Assembly: GCA_009594995.1 (NCBI GenBank)
Contig: VOPR01000001.1
Coordinates: 1-49,126 of the forward strand
Length of the DNA stretch: 49,126 nt
Direction: 5' to 3'
From: Nitrospira sp.
GTDB lineage: Bacteria; Nitrospirota; Nitrospiria; Nitrospirales; Nitrospiraceae
Both the position numbers and the translations under genes were made by a program. The notes under the pieces are model-generated. The model was given only the letters and a program-made list of their open reading frames with translations, searched no databases and was not told where the DNA came from. Below are positions 7,703 to 16,116 of this stretch, piece after piece (within the stretch, counting starts at the first letter, position 1; each line of letters begins with the position of its first letter).

Positions 7703-9430
7703 CTAGAAGAGGAAGTAGCGCTGTGCCATCGGCAACACCTCTACCGGCTCGCATCTCAACAAGAGGCCATCCGCGCGTACTTCGTACGTTTCCGAATCGA
7801 CTTCGATCTGCGGCAGCGCGTCGTTCAGCTTGAGATCACGCTTGCCGATGTTCCGGCAACCTTTGACTGCGGCCACCCGCTTCTGCAACCCCAACTGCTT
7901 CGGCACCTCACGCTCCAACGCCTTCTGCGACAGAAACGTCAGGCTCGTCTGGAACGGCGCCCGACCGAAACTGCCGAACATCGGCCGCGTCAGCACCGGC
8001 TGGGGCGTCGGGATCGACGCATTAGGATCGCCCATCGCCGCCGACATGGGAAAACCGCCCTTCAACACGATCTCGGGTTTCACGCCGAAGAACGCCGGTT
8101 TCCACAAGACGAGGTCCGCCAGTTTGCCCACCTCGATCGACCCCACTTCATGAGCGATCCCATGGGCAATCGCCGGGTTGATCGTATACTTTGCCACGTA
8201 CCGTCGCGCACGCCAGTTGTCGTGTAGCCCGTCTGCCGCCTCAATTCCACGCTCGGACAGATGCCCCCGCTGCACCTTCATTTTATGGGCGGTCTGCCAG
8301 GTCCGGATGATAACTTCCCCCACGCGCCCCATCGCCTGCGAATCGGACGACATGATGCTGATCGCGCCCATGTCATGGAGAATATCTTCGGCCGCAATCG
8401 TCTCACGGCGGATACGCGACTCGGCAAAGGCAATGTCTTCCGGCACGCGCGGGTTCAGATGGTGACATACCATGAGCATGTCGAGGTGCTCATCCATCGT
8501 ATTCACGGTAAACGGCATCGTGGGATTCGTCGAGGAAGGCAGCACGTTCGGCTCGCCGCAGACCTTGATGATGTCCGGCGCATGGCCGCCGCCGGCGCCT
8601 TCGGTGTGGAATGAATGGATCGTCCGGCCCTTGAAGGCCTTGATCGTGTCCTCGACAAAGCCCGCCTCATTGATGGTGTCCGTGTGGATCGCCACCTGAA
8701 TGTCATACCGTTCCGCAACACTGAGGCAGGTATCGATGGCGGCCGGCGTCGTTCCCCAGTCTTCATGCAACTTGAGCCCGATGGCCCCCGCTTCGACCTG
8801 CTCGTTCAAACCTTCCGGCAACGATGAGTTGCCTTTGCCCAGAAACCCCAAGTTGATCGGGAACCCATCCGCCGCCTCCAGCATGCGATGGATATTCCAG
8901 GGGCCAGGCGTGCAGGTCGTCGCATTCGTACCGGTCGCCGGGCCCGTGCCGCCGCCAATCAACGTCGTCAACCCGTTAGCCAGCGCTTCGGTAATGATTT
9001 GCGGACAGATGAAATGGATATGCGTGTCGATCCCGCCCGCGGTCAGGATCTTGCCCTCCGCCGAAAGGACTTCGGTACAGGGTCCAATCTCCATACCCTT
9101 CGTAACGCCATCCATGAGATCGGAATTCCCCGCCTTGCCGATACCGACAATGCGGCCGTCCCTGATCCCGATGTCGGCCTTCACCACGCCCCACCAGTCG
9201 ATTATGATCGCATTGGTGATGACGAGGTCCAGACCTCCTTTCGCGCGCGTGGCCGCCGGCGATTGGCCCATGCCGTCGCGGATGACCTTTCCGCCGCCGA
9301 ACTTCGCCTCCTCGCCAGGCACAGTCAGGTCGCGCGTGATTTCAACCAGCAGGTCTGTGTCGGCCAGGCGAATCCTGTCCCCCGCCGTGGGGCCGTAGAG
9401 GTCGTTGTATTGGCGTCTGGGAATTTTCAT
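7703..9430 (-). CDS. ureC: Urease subunit alpha
   Basis: A 575-residue catalytic subunit that hydrolyses urea to ammonia and carbamate in the cytoplasm. The nickel ligands are visible: the HIH pair (H137, H139), the lysine that becomes carbamylated in [11 protein letters not shown] (K220), and later histidines in VAIHTDT and IHSFHTEG. The mobile-flap Cys/His pair is present in MVCHHLNPR (C322, H323). The ATG at 9430 begins [20 protein letters not shown] as in other UreC proteins. The ribosome-binding site is weak (TTAAG next to the ATG), and a palindromic repeat lies just upstream. The order is ureA-ureB-ureC-ureF-ureG-ureD. Confidence 0.98.
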   Translation of the reverse strand: MKIPRRQYNDLYGPTAGDRIRLADTDLLVEITRDLTVPGEEAKFGGGKVIRDGMGQSPAATRAKGGLDLVITNAIIIDWWGVVKADIGIRDGRIVGIGKAGNSDLMDGVTKGMEIGPCTEVLSAEGKILTAGGIDTHIHFICPQIITEALANGLTTLIGGGTGPATGTNATTCTPGPWNIHRMLEAADGFPINLGFLGKGNSSLPEGLNEQVEAGAIGLKLHEDWGTTPAAIDTCLSVAERYDIQVAIHTDTINEAGFVEDTIKAFKGRTIHSFHTEGAGGGHAPDIIKVCGEPNVLPSSTNPTMPFTVNTMDEHLDMLMVCHHLNPRVPEDIAFAESRIRRETIAAEDILHDMGAISIMSSDSQAMGRVGEVIIRTWQTAHKMKVQRGHLSERGIEAADGLHDNWRARRYVAKYTINPAIAHGIAHEVGSIEVGKLADLVLWKPAFFGVKPEIVLKGGFPMSAAMGDPNASIPTPQPVLTRPMFGSFGRAPFQTSLTFLSQKALEREVPKQLGLQKRVAAVKGCRNIGKRDLKLNDALPQIEVDSETYEVRADGLLLRCEPVEVLPMAQRYFLF

Positions 9431-9436
9431 CTTAAT

Positions 9437-9560
9437 CGGCTGCTGAAACCAGCCTTCAACTTCGTTCTCGGCTTGTCAGAATCCTCCACGTACCCCCGAG
9501 GGTACGCGTCCGGCTCTGACTTCGCCTGCGGCCTTGTTGAAATGCCGGTTTGAGCAGCCG
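9437..9560. repeat. Palindromic intergenic repeat, copy 3 (opposite orientation)
   Basis: The ends CGGCTGCTGAAACC and GGTTTGAGCAGCCG are inverted. The interior is the reverse complement of the core in copies 1, 2 and 4 (GTTCTCGGCTTG, ACGTACCC, GGGTACGC, CTGCGGCCTTG). It occupies the ureB-ureC gap and ends 6 bases before the ureC start codon, so its hairpin could affect ureC translation. Confidence 0.85.
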
Positions 9561-9590
9561 CGCTCCTTTCGTAACAACCCCGCTGCCGTG

Positions 9591-10061
9591 TTACGTGTTC
9601 TGCACGAGAAATCCTTGCTCCTGCGCAGTTTCAATTGCCTTTCGCCTCACGGCTGCATCGTCGAGCTTGCCGTTCACCAATCCATTGATGCCATAGGCGA
9701 CGCGGTTGCCGCCCAGCGCCACCAAGGTCACACGTTTGGATTCACCAGGCTCAAACCGCACCGCCGTTCCTGCCGGTACCTGAAGACGAAATCCGTAGCT
9801 CTGCGCTCGATCGAATTTCAGCGCGCGATTCGCCTCGAAGAAATGACAATGCGAGCCAACCTGAATCGGCCGATCGCCGGTATTCGACACGGAAAGGTCG
9901 ATCGTCGGACGGCCGTGCAACGCAATGATGTCGCCTTCGCCCAGAATAATTTCGCCGGGAATGACCGGGGTAGGTCTTGATAGCTTCTGCGCCCTGTTTG
10001 CGCGGGTCGGCTTTGACTTTGACGGAGCCTTTTTCACACCAGCCTGAGATTTTTTTTTCAT
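9591..10061 (-). CDS. ureB: Urease subunit beta with basic N-terminal extension
   Basis: A 156-residue structural urease subunit. The conserved domain starts near residue 33 ([11 protein letters not shown]) and includes [17 protein letters not shown] and the [15 protein letters not shown] strand. UreB proteins are usually a little over 100 residues; here about 30 extra residues rich in Lys, Ser and Arg precede the domain ([17 protein letters not shown]). The ATG at 10061 is the only good start in this frame, 8 bases after the ureA stop. An internal start close to the domain cannot be excluded, but no ATG or GTG with a ribosome-binding site was noticed there. Confidence 0.95.
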   Translation of the reverse strand: MKKKSQAGVKKAPSKSKPTRANRAQKLSRPTPVIPGEIILGEGDIIALHGRPTIDLSVSNTGDRPIQVGSHCHFFEANRALKFDRAQSYGFRLQVPAGTAVRFEPGESKRVTLVALGGNRVAYGINGLVNGKLDDAAVRRKAIETAQEQGFLVQNT

Positions 10062-10069
10062 CCCATCAC

Positions 10070-10372
10070 TTATCGTATCGGCTCATGAACGGTCACCAGT
10101 TTCGTGCCATCCTGGAATGTGCCCTCGACCTGAAGTTCCGGGATCATTTCCGGCACCCCGGACATCACGTCTTTCCGGGTCAGCAGCGTGGCGCCATAAC
10201 TCATCAGTTCCGACACTGATTTCCCATCCCGAATTCCCTCCAGGATCTCGGCCGTGATCAACGCGACAGCTTCCGGATGATTGAGCTTCAGGCCGCGTTT
10301 TCTGCGCTCCTTGGCCAGATTCGCCGCCACATAGATCAAGAGCTTTTCCTGCTCGCGCGGTGTCAGATGCAT
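10070..10372 (-). CDS. ureA: Urease subunit gamma
   Basis: A 100-residue small subunit, normal length for UreA. The start [20 protein letters not shown] and the segment [17 protein letters not shown] are family signatures. The ATG at 10372 has GAGG 8 bases upstream; a TTG two codons earlier is too close to that site. It is the first urease gene, 33 bases after the stop of a small lipoprotein gene that separates it from the urt transporter genes. Confidence 0.97.
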   Translation of the reverse strand: MHLTPREQEKLLIYVAANLAKERRKRGLKLNHPEAVALITAEILEGIRDGKSVSELMSYGATLLTRKDVMSGVPEMIPELQVEGTFQDGTKLVTVHEPIR

Positions 10373-10405
10373 CGTCAAACCTCGTCAAGAGTCATGCGTC
10401 AACCT

Positions 10406-10795
10406 TCAATCGGGCTTCGCAATGGTCGCTGGGGAAGCCACCACTTCCTTCGCATCGTAGACATCGTCCGCTCCGGCCGGCTTTTTCCCTTTATACATCG
10501 TCACCGTCATCGACGTGCGGCGTGAGAGTGCCAGGACATCGGCCCGCTGCGCAAGGTGAAAAAAATCAAATCCTTCCCGCAACGTCAATTCAGCGCAACG
10601 TCGGCGCAAAAAGGCATCCAACTGCTCCTGCGACGTGAACGAACTGACGCGATACTCGACGCGATAGACATTTTCTTTTAGTTGCTCGACTTCATCCTTC
10701 TCAGCCCCGCCTAATGGCGTGTAATGACCGGTGGCGCAACCAGTTGTGATAAGGGTGATCAAAAAGATCACGGCAACTTTAGAATGCATTTCCAT
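10406..10795 (-). CDS. Small lipoprotein, CC0125/CC1285-like
   Basis: A 129-residue protein with signal peptide and lipobox ITTGC (Cys about residue 20). The segment ENVYRVEYR...RRRCAELTLREGFDFFHL resembles the CC0125/CC1285 lipoprotein family, recalled from family knowledge and not searched. It is a shorter paralogue of the next upstream gene (10921-11583): EDIYRV and RCAELTIEQGYDSFAF there, and both end with a DDVxYDA motif. Its function is unknown. It sits between urtE and ureA, an uncommon place for such a gene. Confidence 0.75.
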   Translation of the reverse strand: MEMHSKVAVIFLITLITTGCATGHYTPLGGAEKDEVEQLKENVYRVEYRVSSFTSQEQLDAFLRRRCAELTLREGFDFFHLAQRADVLALSRRTSMTVTMYKGKKPAGADDVYDAKEVVASPATIAKPD

Positions 10796-10920
10796 CCAGA
10801 CCTCAGACCTTCTTCAACTTGCTCCTCCAGGTTCTACTGTAGTCGGTGTGTCTGTATCTCCACTCTTCCCGCTGTTGACGTCCAAACTTTTGTTTTATCT
10901 GGCTCCCCGAATGCGTTTTT

Positions 10921-11583
10921 TTAATACGTTTTCTCGTCATCTCTGAGGTTATTTCTTTCTGTGAGAGAAAGACCGGGTTCATATTGCTGAAGAAACTTCA
11001 TCACTCCACGCGCGTCATATACCACGTCATCAGAGAAGTCAGGCGACTGCGGAATTTCGCCGTCCAGCTGGTTAAACATTTGTATTGTAGCCTGAGCACC
11101 TCCTCCCATCGGTTCGCTCGAATCTAGACCAGACGGTCTCCGTTGCCCAGATCCAAGCACTGCTCCCATCGCTAATTGAAAAAAGAGTCCATCAAGGCCT
11201 CCCACCGGTATGACCCGATATTGTCTCTGCCTCTGAGCATTACTCCACGTGGCATAAACCAATTCTCCACCAGCAGTTATAATTATTCGTTCTGTAAAAG
11301 CAAAAGAGTCGTATCCCTGCTCAATTGTCAATTCGGCGCATCGATAACCTAGGTAATTCTCAATCTTTCTTCGCAGTGTGTGTTTATTACCTCTAAAGGT
11401 TACCCGGTAGATGTCCTCAGATATCTTAGATTCGACATACCCGCCCTCAGTGTCGTCTCGCTGATAGGGAGTGGAACTACACCCACTTCCTAGACAACCG
11501 ATAAGTAGTCCCAGACTAACGTACCGAAACCCTTGAAACCACTGGCTCACACGCGATCTGCGATCGGTCTGCTGCGCGACCAT
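10921..11583 (-). CDS. Lipoprotein, CC0125/CC1285-like, longer paralogue
   Basis: About 220 residues, starting at the ATG at 11583 (MVAQQTDRRSRV) with GAGGT 8 bases upstream. A longer reading from 11655 would start upstream of its own promoter. A hydrophobic segment is followed by the lipobox GSGC. The block EDIYRVTFRGNK...RCAELTIEQGYDSFAF matches the gene at 10406-10795. A glycine- and proline-rich insert (residues about 140-175) precedes the shared DDVVYDARGVM motif near the C-terminus. The gene and its flanks look more AT-rich than the urease genes, which would fit later insertion into the urea cluster. It appears to have its own promoter. Confidence 0.72.
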   Translation of the reverse strand: MVAQQTDRRSRVSQWFQGFRYVSLGLLIGCLGSGCSSTPYQRDDTEGGYVESKISEDIYRVTFRGNKHTLRRKIENYLGYRCAELTIEQGYDSFAFTERIIITAGGELVYATWSNAQRQRQYRVIPVGGLDGLFFQLAMGAVLGSGQRRPSGLDSSEPMGGGAQATIQMFNQLDGEIPQSPDFSDDVVYDARGVMKFLQQYEPGLSLTERNNLRDDEKTY

Positions 11584-11589
11584 AACCGG

Positions 11590-11639
11590 GCACCTCACGT
11601 AAATGCCTCGAAAAATTTTTGCTAGAGTCCGCGAGGTGC
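11590..11639 (-). repeat. Inverted repeat covering the lipoprotein ribosome-binding site
   Basis: GCACCTCGCG (11639-11630) and CGTGAGGTGC (11599-11590) can form a 10-bp stem with one G-U pair, with AAAAATTTTT between them. The 3' arm contains the GAGGT ribosome-binding site of the lipoprotein gene. The 5' arm lies just downstream of the promoter -10, so it would be complete only on transcripts reading through from urtE. Confidence 0.6.
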
Positions 11640-11668
11640 ATAGTATCCAGAGCAATCCATGAGATCAA
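11640..11668 (-). promoter_or_regulatory. Promoter of the lipoprotein gene inside the urea cluster
   Basis: TTGATC (11668-11663) and TACTAT (11645-11640) are separated by 17 bases on the minus strand. The start would be near 11633, about 50 bases before the ATG. It lies in the 151-base gap after urtE. Confidence 0.6.
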
Positions 11669-11734
11669 CCGCATCGTTACCCCCACGCTTTCCTGACATC
11701 GTCACCAGATCTGGAGGAAGGCACTAGAATTTAT

Positions 11735-12445
11735 TTACACCGTCAAGTGCTGCTTGACCATCTCGGCGCTCAGTTCATCTTTTTTCCCCGCCGCCATCAC
11801 CGCCCCTTTGGCCATCACGACATAACTGTCCGCCAGGCGCGCCGCGAAGTGCAGGCCCTGTTCAACCAGGACGATGGCGAACCGGCGCGCTGTTTTAAAG
11901 CCGATGATCACGTCTTCGATCTGATCGACGATCGACGGCTGAATGCCTTCGGTGGGTTCATCCAATAACAGCACCTTTGGATTCGACAGGATGGCGCGCC
12001 CGATGGCGAGTTGTTGTTGTTCTCCTCCACTCAGCACACCGCCCGGCCGCTCCAGAATCTGCGTGAGCTTGGGAAACAAGGTGTAGACTTCGTCGAACGC
12101 GGCCTTTTCGGGCATACCGTTGGACATATTTTCGCGCGCCCAATATCCCAGCTTGAGGTTTTCGCGCACGGTCAGATGGGGGATGATCTCCCGCCCCTGC
12201 GGCACATAGGCGAGACCGCGCTTGGCGCGACGGTCAGTCGGGTACTTGGTAATCTCCGCTCCGTCAAAAAAGACCTGGCCGCTGCGCACGGGCAGCAGTC
12301 CCATGATGGCCTTGAGCGTGGTCGACTTGCCCACGCCATTGCGACCCATTACACAGGCCACTTGCCCCGCCTCGATGTGAAACGAGACGTTTCGCAGGAT
12401 ATGGCTCTCGCCGTAGTACACGTTGACAGTTTCAAGTCGTAGCAT
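11735..12445 (-). CDS. urtE: Urea ABC transporter ATP-binding protein UrtE
   Basis: A 236-residue ABC ATPase of the branched-chain amino acid/urea type. Walker A GRNGVGKSTT (about 34-43), Q-loop in YVPQGREI, signature LSGGEQQQLAIG and Walker B VLLLDEPTEGIQPS are all present. With UrtD it powers urea import through UrtBC. It is the last urt gene and is separated from urtD by a 144-base gap filled by a palindromic repeat. Confidence 0.95.
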   Translation of the reverse strand: MLRLETVNVYYGESHILRNVSFHIEAGQVACVMGRNGVGKSTTLKAIMGLLPVRSGQVFFDGAEITKYPTDRRAKRGLAYVPQGREIIPHLTVRENLKLGYWARENMSNGMPEKAAFDEVYTLFPKLTQILERPGGVLSGGEQQQLAIGRAILSNPKVLLLDEPTEGIQPSIVDQIEDVIIGFKTARRFAIVLVEQGLHFAARLADSYVVMAKGAVMAAGKKDELSAEMVKQHLTV

Positions 12446-12468
12446 CGTATGTATTGATTACCTCGAAA

Positions 12469-12587
12469 GGATGTTCAAAAAGGGCTCCAGCAAGGCCGCA
12501 GGTGAGACAAGGCCGGAGGCGTCCCCTTGCGGTACGTTGAGGAGCATGTCGAGCCGAGAACGCGGTTGGAGTCGCTTTTCAACATCC
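12469..12587. repeat. Palindromic intergenic repeat, copy 4
   Basis: The ends GGATGTTCAAAAAGG and CGCTTTTCAACATCC are inverted with mismatches. The core AAGGCCGCAGG, GGCCGGAGGCGT, GGTACGTTGAGGA and GAGCCGAGAACGCGG matches copies 1 and 2. It lies between urtD and urtE and stops just before the urtD stop codon. Confidence 0.82.
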
Positions 12588-12589
12588 TG

Positions 12590-13357
12590 CTAGCCATGCG
12601 CCACTTTCTGACGCCCGAGATAGATCTCTCTCACCCTGTCATCGGCCTGCACTTTTTCCACCGTGCCCTCGCAGATCACCGTACCTTCGTGCAACACCGT
12701 GACGATGCGAGCAATCTGCCGCACGAACTCCATGTCGTGCTCGATCACGATGATGGCATGTTTCTCGGCCAGCGATTGAAGCAGACGCCCGGTTTGTTCC
12801 GTCTCCTCGTCGGTCATGCCGGCTACCGGTTCATCCACCAGCAACAACTCCGGATCCTGCAGAATGACCATGCCGATTTCCAGCCATTGCTTCTGCCCAT
12901 GTGACAAGGACCCCGCACGCTTGTGCACCTGCTCCGTCAATCCAATGGTCTCCAACGTACGGTCGATCTCTTCCCGCTCGGCCGCCGTCGATGTGCCCCT
13001 CAGCGTAGCCAACACGCCCTTGCTGGGTCGGCTCAAGGACAGATCCAAATTCTCCCAGACGCTCAGGTTTCCATAAATCGACGGGGCCTGAAATTTTCGT
13101 CCGATCCCGAGTTGCGTGATTTCATACTCGCGCATCCCCATCAGATCCCTGTCTTTGCCGAAGATCACGCGCCCGGCTGCCGGTTTGGTCTTGCCTGAAA
13201 TCACATCGAGGAGGGTGGTTTTTCCAGCCCCGTTCGGCCCGATCACCACGCGCAACTCACGGTGATTGACGATGAAGTTCAGATTGTTCAGCGCTTTGAA
13301 GCCATCGTAATCAACCGTCACGCCTTCCAGATAGATGATAGAACCATGTTCCGTCAT
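12590..13357 (-). CDS. urtD: Urea ABC transporter ATP-binding protein UrtD
   Basis: A 255-residue ABC ATPase. Walker [10 protein letters not shown] (about 38-46), signature LSHGQKQWLEIG and Walker B LLLVDEPVAGMTDEE place it in the LivG/UrtD group; the acidic TDEE after Walker B is typical of UrtD. The ATG overlaps the urtC stop codon by 4 bases, indicating translational coupling. Confidence 0.95.
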   Translation of the reverse strand: MTEHGSIIYLEGVTVDYDGFKALNNLNFIVNHRELRVVIGPNGAGKTTLLDVISGKTKPAAGRVIFGKDRDLMGMREYEITQLGIGRKFQAPSIYGNLSVWENLDLSLSRPSKGVLATLRGTSTAAEREEIDRTLETIGLTEQVHKRAGSLSHGQKQWLEIGMVILQDPELLLVDEPVAGMTDEETEQTGRLLQSLAEKHAIIVIEHDMEFVRQIARIVTVLHEGTVICEGTVEKVQADDRVREIYLGRQKVAHG

Positions 13358-14502
13358 GCCTGTTCCCCTTCAACCGTCTGAGTCTTGGGCAGACGGACGG
13401 CTCGCTCCGCGAGTTTCCCTCGCACTTGCCTCGCAATGCCCATCACCCCGTCCGGAAATAACAGGACCACCACCACGAAGAGTCCGCCGAGGAAAAACGG
13501 CCACAGTTCCGGGAAGTAGTTGGTCAGAATGCTGCGCCCCAAATTGACCCCCACGGCCCCGACGATGGCTCCCACCAGCGTGGCTCGCCCACCCACTGCA
13601 ACCCAGACCACCATCTCCAGCGAGGGCAACACGCCCATCTGCGCCGGGGTAATGATGCCCACCTGCGGCACGTAGAGAATTCCCGCCAGCCCTGCCAATG
13701 CAGCCGACACCACAAATACGAACAACTTGTAGTTGGCCGGTGAGTAGCCAGAGAACAGGACACGCTGCTCGCTGTCACGGATGGCAATCAGGACCCGGCC
13801 GGCGCGCGAGGCGATAATCCAGCGGCAGAGAGCGTAGGCTCCGCCGAGGCAGAGCACGGTAATGACATAGAGCGCGAGTTGCGTTCCTGGCGCGGACAGG
13901 CGGAATCCGAGGATGGTTTTGAAATCGGTCAGGCCGTTCGTGCCACCCAGATTCGTTTCGTTACGATTGAAGACCAGCCAGGCCATCAGAGCCAAGGCCT
14001 GCGTGATGATCGCGAAATAGACGCCCCGGATGCGGCTGCGAAAGGCGAGGAATCCAAAGATCAGTGCGAAGCAGGCTGGCGCGAGGAGACCGGCCAGCAC
14101 GGCAGCAGAGAAGCTGTAGAAGGGCTTCCAGAAAAACGGCAATTCCGTGACCTGATTCCAGACCATGAAATCCGGCAACGCGCTGCCGTAAACGCTTTGG
14201 CTGCCGATCGTCAGCATGAGGTGCATGCCCATGCAGTAGGCGCCGATCCCGAAAAACACTCCCTGTCCCAGACTCAGGATGCCAGCGTACCCCCAGATCA
14301 AATCGAGGCCCAGCGCCAGGATGGCAAAGGCCAAAAATTTCCCGAACCGGTTGAGCGCAAAGTCTGAGACATGCAGCCAGGAATCCTCCGCCGGCAATAC
14401 GTTAAGAACCGGCAGGACGAAGAGCAGCACGAATCCGACGACCCAGAACATGGTGCCCTCGCGTCGCTCCGCACTCGGTTGTGGTGGCACTGATTCACCC
14501 AT
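13354..14502 (-). CDS. urtC: Urea ABC transporter permease UrtC
   Basis: A 382-residue inner-membrane permease with about ten hydrophobic segments. LDLIWGYAGILSLGQGVFFGIGAYCMGMHLM is the typical LivM/UrtC region, and the EAA-like cytoplasmic loop is seen near IAIRDSEQRVLFSGYS. It pairs with UrtB to form the urea channel. The ATG at 14502 follows a GGAAAG site; 28 bases separate it from urtB. Confidence 0.95.
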   Translation of the reverse strand: MGESVPPQPSAERREGTMFWVVGFVLLFVLPVLNVLPAEDSWLHVSDFALNRFGKFLAFAILALGLDLIWGYAGILSLGQGVFFGIGAYCMGMHLMLTIGSQSVYGSALPDFMVWNQVTELPFFWKPFYSFSAAVLAGLLAPACFALIFGFLAFRSRIRGVYFAIITQALALMAWLVFNRNETNLGGTNGLTDFKTILGFRLSAPGTQLALYVITVLCLGGAYALCRWIIASRAGRVLIAIRDSEQRVLFSGYSPANYKLFVFVVSAALAGLAGILYVPQVGIITPAQMGVLPSLEMVVWVAVGGRATLVGAIVGAVGVNLGRSILTNYFPELWPFFLGGLFVVVVLLFPDGVMGIARQVRGKLAERAVRLPKTQTVEGEQA

Positions 14503-14530
14503 GCTTTCCGTTCGATCCTTCCGCTATGCG

Positions 14531-16072
14531 TTACCCTTCGGCGTGGCGCCCCTTGACCGCAAAGAGTCCCGAGGGCCGCCGCTGCAGGAACAGAATCACC
14601 AACACCAGAATCAACACCTTGCCATACACTGCGCCGAGACTCGGCTCCATCAGCTTGTTCAACCCGCCGATTCCCAGCGAAGCGATGATGGTGCCGGCAA
14701 GTTTGCCCACGCCGCCGGTCACGACCACCATAAAGGAATCCACGATATAGTTCTGCCCGAGGCCCGGCTCCACATTGCCCACCAGGGTCAAGGCCCAGCC
14801 CGCGATTCCGGCCAGGCCGGAGCCGAAGGCAAAGGTATAGGCATCCACTTTTCTCGTGGGAATTCCCAAACAGGCGCTCATGCTGCGATTCTGTGTAACC
14901 GCCCGCACTCGCAATCCGATGCTTGAACGGAACAGCAGGGCGTAAATCCCGATGACGCTGAGGATGGACAGGCCGATAATGAACAGCCGATTGAAGGGCA
15001 GGAACACGCCCACCAGCACTTGCGCGCCGCCGTTCAGCCACGACGGCGCGGTAATGGCCGTCAAATCTCCAAAGTACATGCGGGCGCCCTGAATCAAGAT
15101 CAGGCTGACGCCCCAAGTGGCCAACATCGTCTCCAGCGGGCGGCCGTAGAGGAAGCGAATGACTGTCGCCTCTAGAATCAGTCCGAATAGAGCGGCGGCA
15201 AGAAACGACGCCGGAAGGGCTGCCAGGTAGTAGGAGTCGAACCAACTTTCAGGGAAATAGAGCTTAAAGCACTCCTGTATCACGAATGTCGCGTAGGCCC
15301 CGATCATCATGAGCTCGCCATGCGCCATGTTGATGACCCCCATCAACCCGAACACAATCGCGAGCCCGAGGGACATGATCAGGAGAATAGAACTCAGACT
15401 GATGCCGCGAAACAGCGTCTCGATCGCGCTGGACCAGACGTTCCAGGATTCGATTCGCTCGATTGCAATGGTGGCCGCCTGAGCCAGAGTCTTCTGCGGT
15501 TCAGTCGCCGTCCCTTCGCTCCCGGCCTGCACCAGCTCTTTTAATGCCGGTACCGCATTCTGGCTTCGCATGTCACCCAGCTTCGCCACGGCCTGCTGCT
15601 TAACCGTCGGATTGTCGGAGACGAGATGCAACAACAGCGCGGACTCCTCCATTGCATACCGGACCCACCGATGCGATTCGTTGACCGCCGCCGCCTCTAG
15701 CCATGGAATGGCCGCCGGACGCCCGCTCGTTCCGAGATCCGTGGCGGCCGATCGCCGCGTATCGGCATCCGGACTGGCCAGGTTCATCCGATGACGCCAG
15801 GCATCGGCCACCGGCTTGATCGCCATTCGCAGGCTGCGATCCGCGTTGGCGCGCAACTCTTCCAGTCTCGGCAGCAGCGCCGCATCACCCTGTTCAATGA
15901 GGAGACGAACCGCCTGGTCTCGCGTACCCTCGGTCTCACTCGATAAGTCGGCCAGCGCCTGTTCCAGTTGAGACGGCGGAGGCACGTTTGTTTGAGCCTC
16001 CGCCGTTAGACCACCCATCACACAATACCCCAGATACCACGCGATCACCCCGATCCCGATGACAGACTTCAT
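14531..16072 (-). CDS. urtB: Urea ABC transporter permease UrtB
   Basis: A 513-residue protein. After a signal peptide (cleavage near AEA, residue 26) comes a periplasmic domain of about 190 residues with HEAT-like helical repeats (LLIEQGDAALLPRLEEL, AATDLGTSGRPAAIPWL, AVAKLGDMRSQNAVPAL). The LivH-type membrane domain follows from about residue 215 (LGLAIVFGLMGVINMAHGELMMIGAYA). This two-part layout is characteristic of UrtB and separates it from amino acid permeases. It lies 44 bases downstream of urtA. Confidence 0.95.
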   Translation of the reverse strand: MKSVIGIGVIAWYLGYCVMGGLTAEAQTNVPPPSQLEQALADLSSETEGTRDQAVRLLIEQGDAALLPRLEELRANADRSLRMAIKPVADAWRHRMNLASPDADTRRSAATDLGTSGRPAAIPWLEAAAVNESHRWVRYAMEESALLLHLVSDNPTVKQQAVAKLGDMRSQNAVPALKELVQAGSEGTATEPQKTLAQAATIAIERIESWNVWSSAIETLFRGISLSSILLIMSLGLAIVFGLMGVINMAHGELMMIGAYATFVIQECFKLYFPESWFDSYYLAALPASFLAAALFGLILEATVIRFLYGRPLETMLATWGVSLILIQGARMYFGDLTAITAPSWLNGGAQVLVGVFLPFNRLFIIGLSILSVIGIYALLFRSSIGLRVRAVTQNRSMSACLGIPTRKVDAYTFAFGSGLAGIAGWALTLVGNVEPGLGQNYIVDSFMVVVTGGVGKLAGTIIASLGIGGLNKLMEPSLGAVYGKVLILVLVILFLQRRPSGLFAVKGRHAEG

Positions 16073-16116
16073 GCGTTGACCATCCTCATCCGTATCTCCA
16101 GCCGAGGCATCTTCGA

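Noticed and set aside
7579..12587. Palindromic repeats as intrinsic terminators between urea genes
   Set aside because: No U-run follows the stems, and the flanking genes belong to single functional operons.
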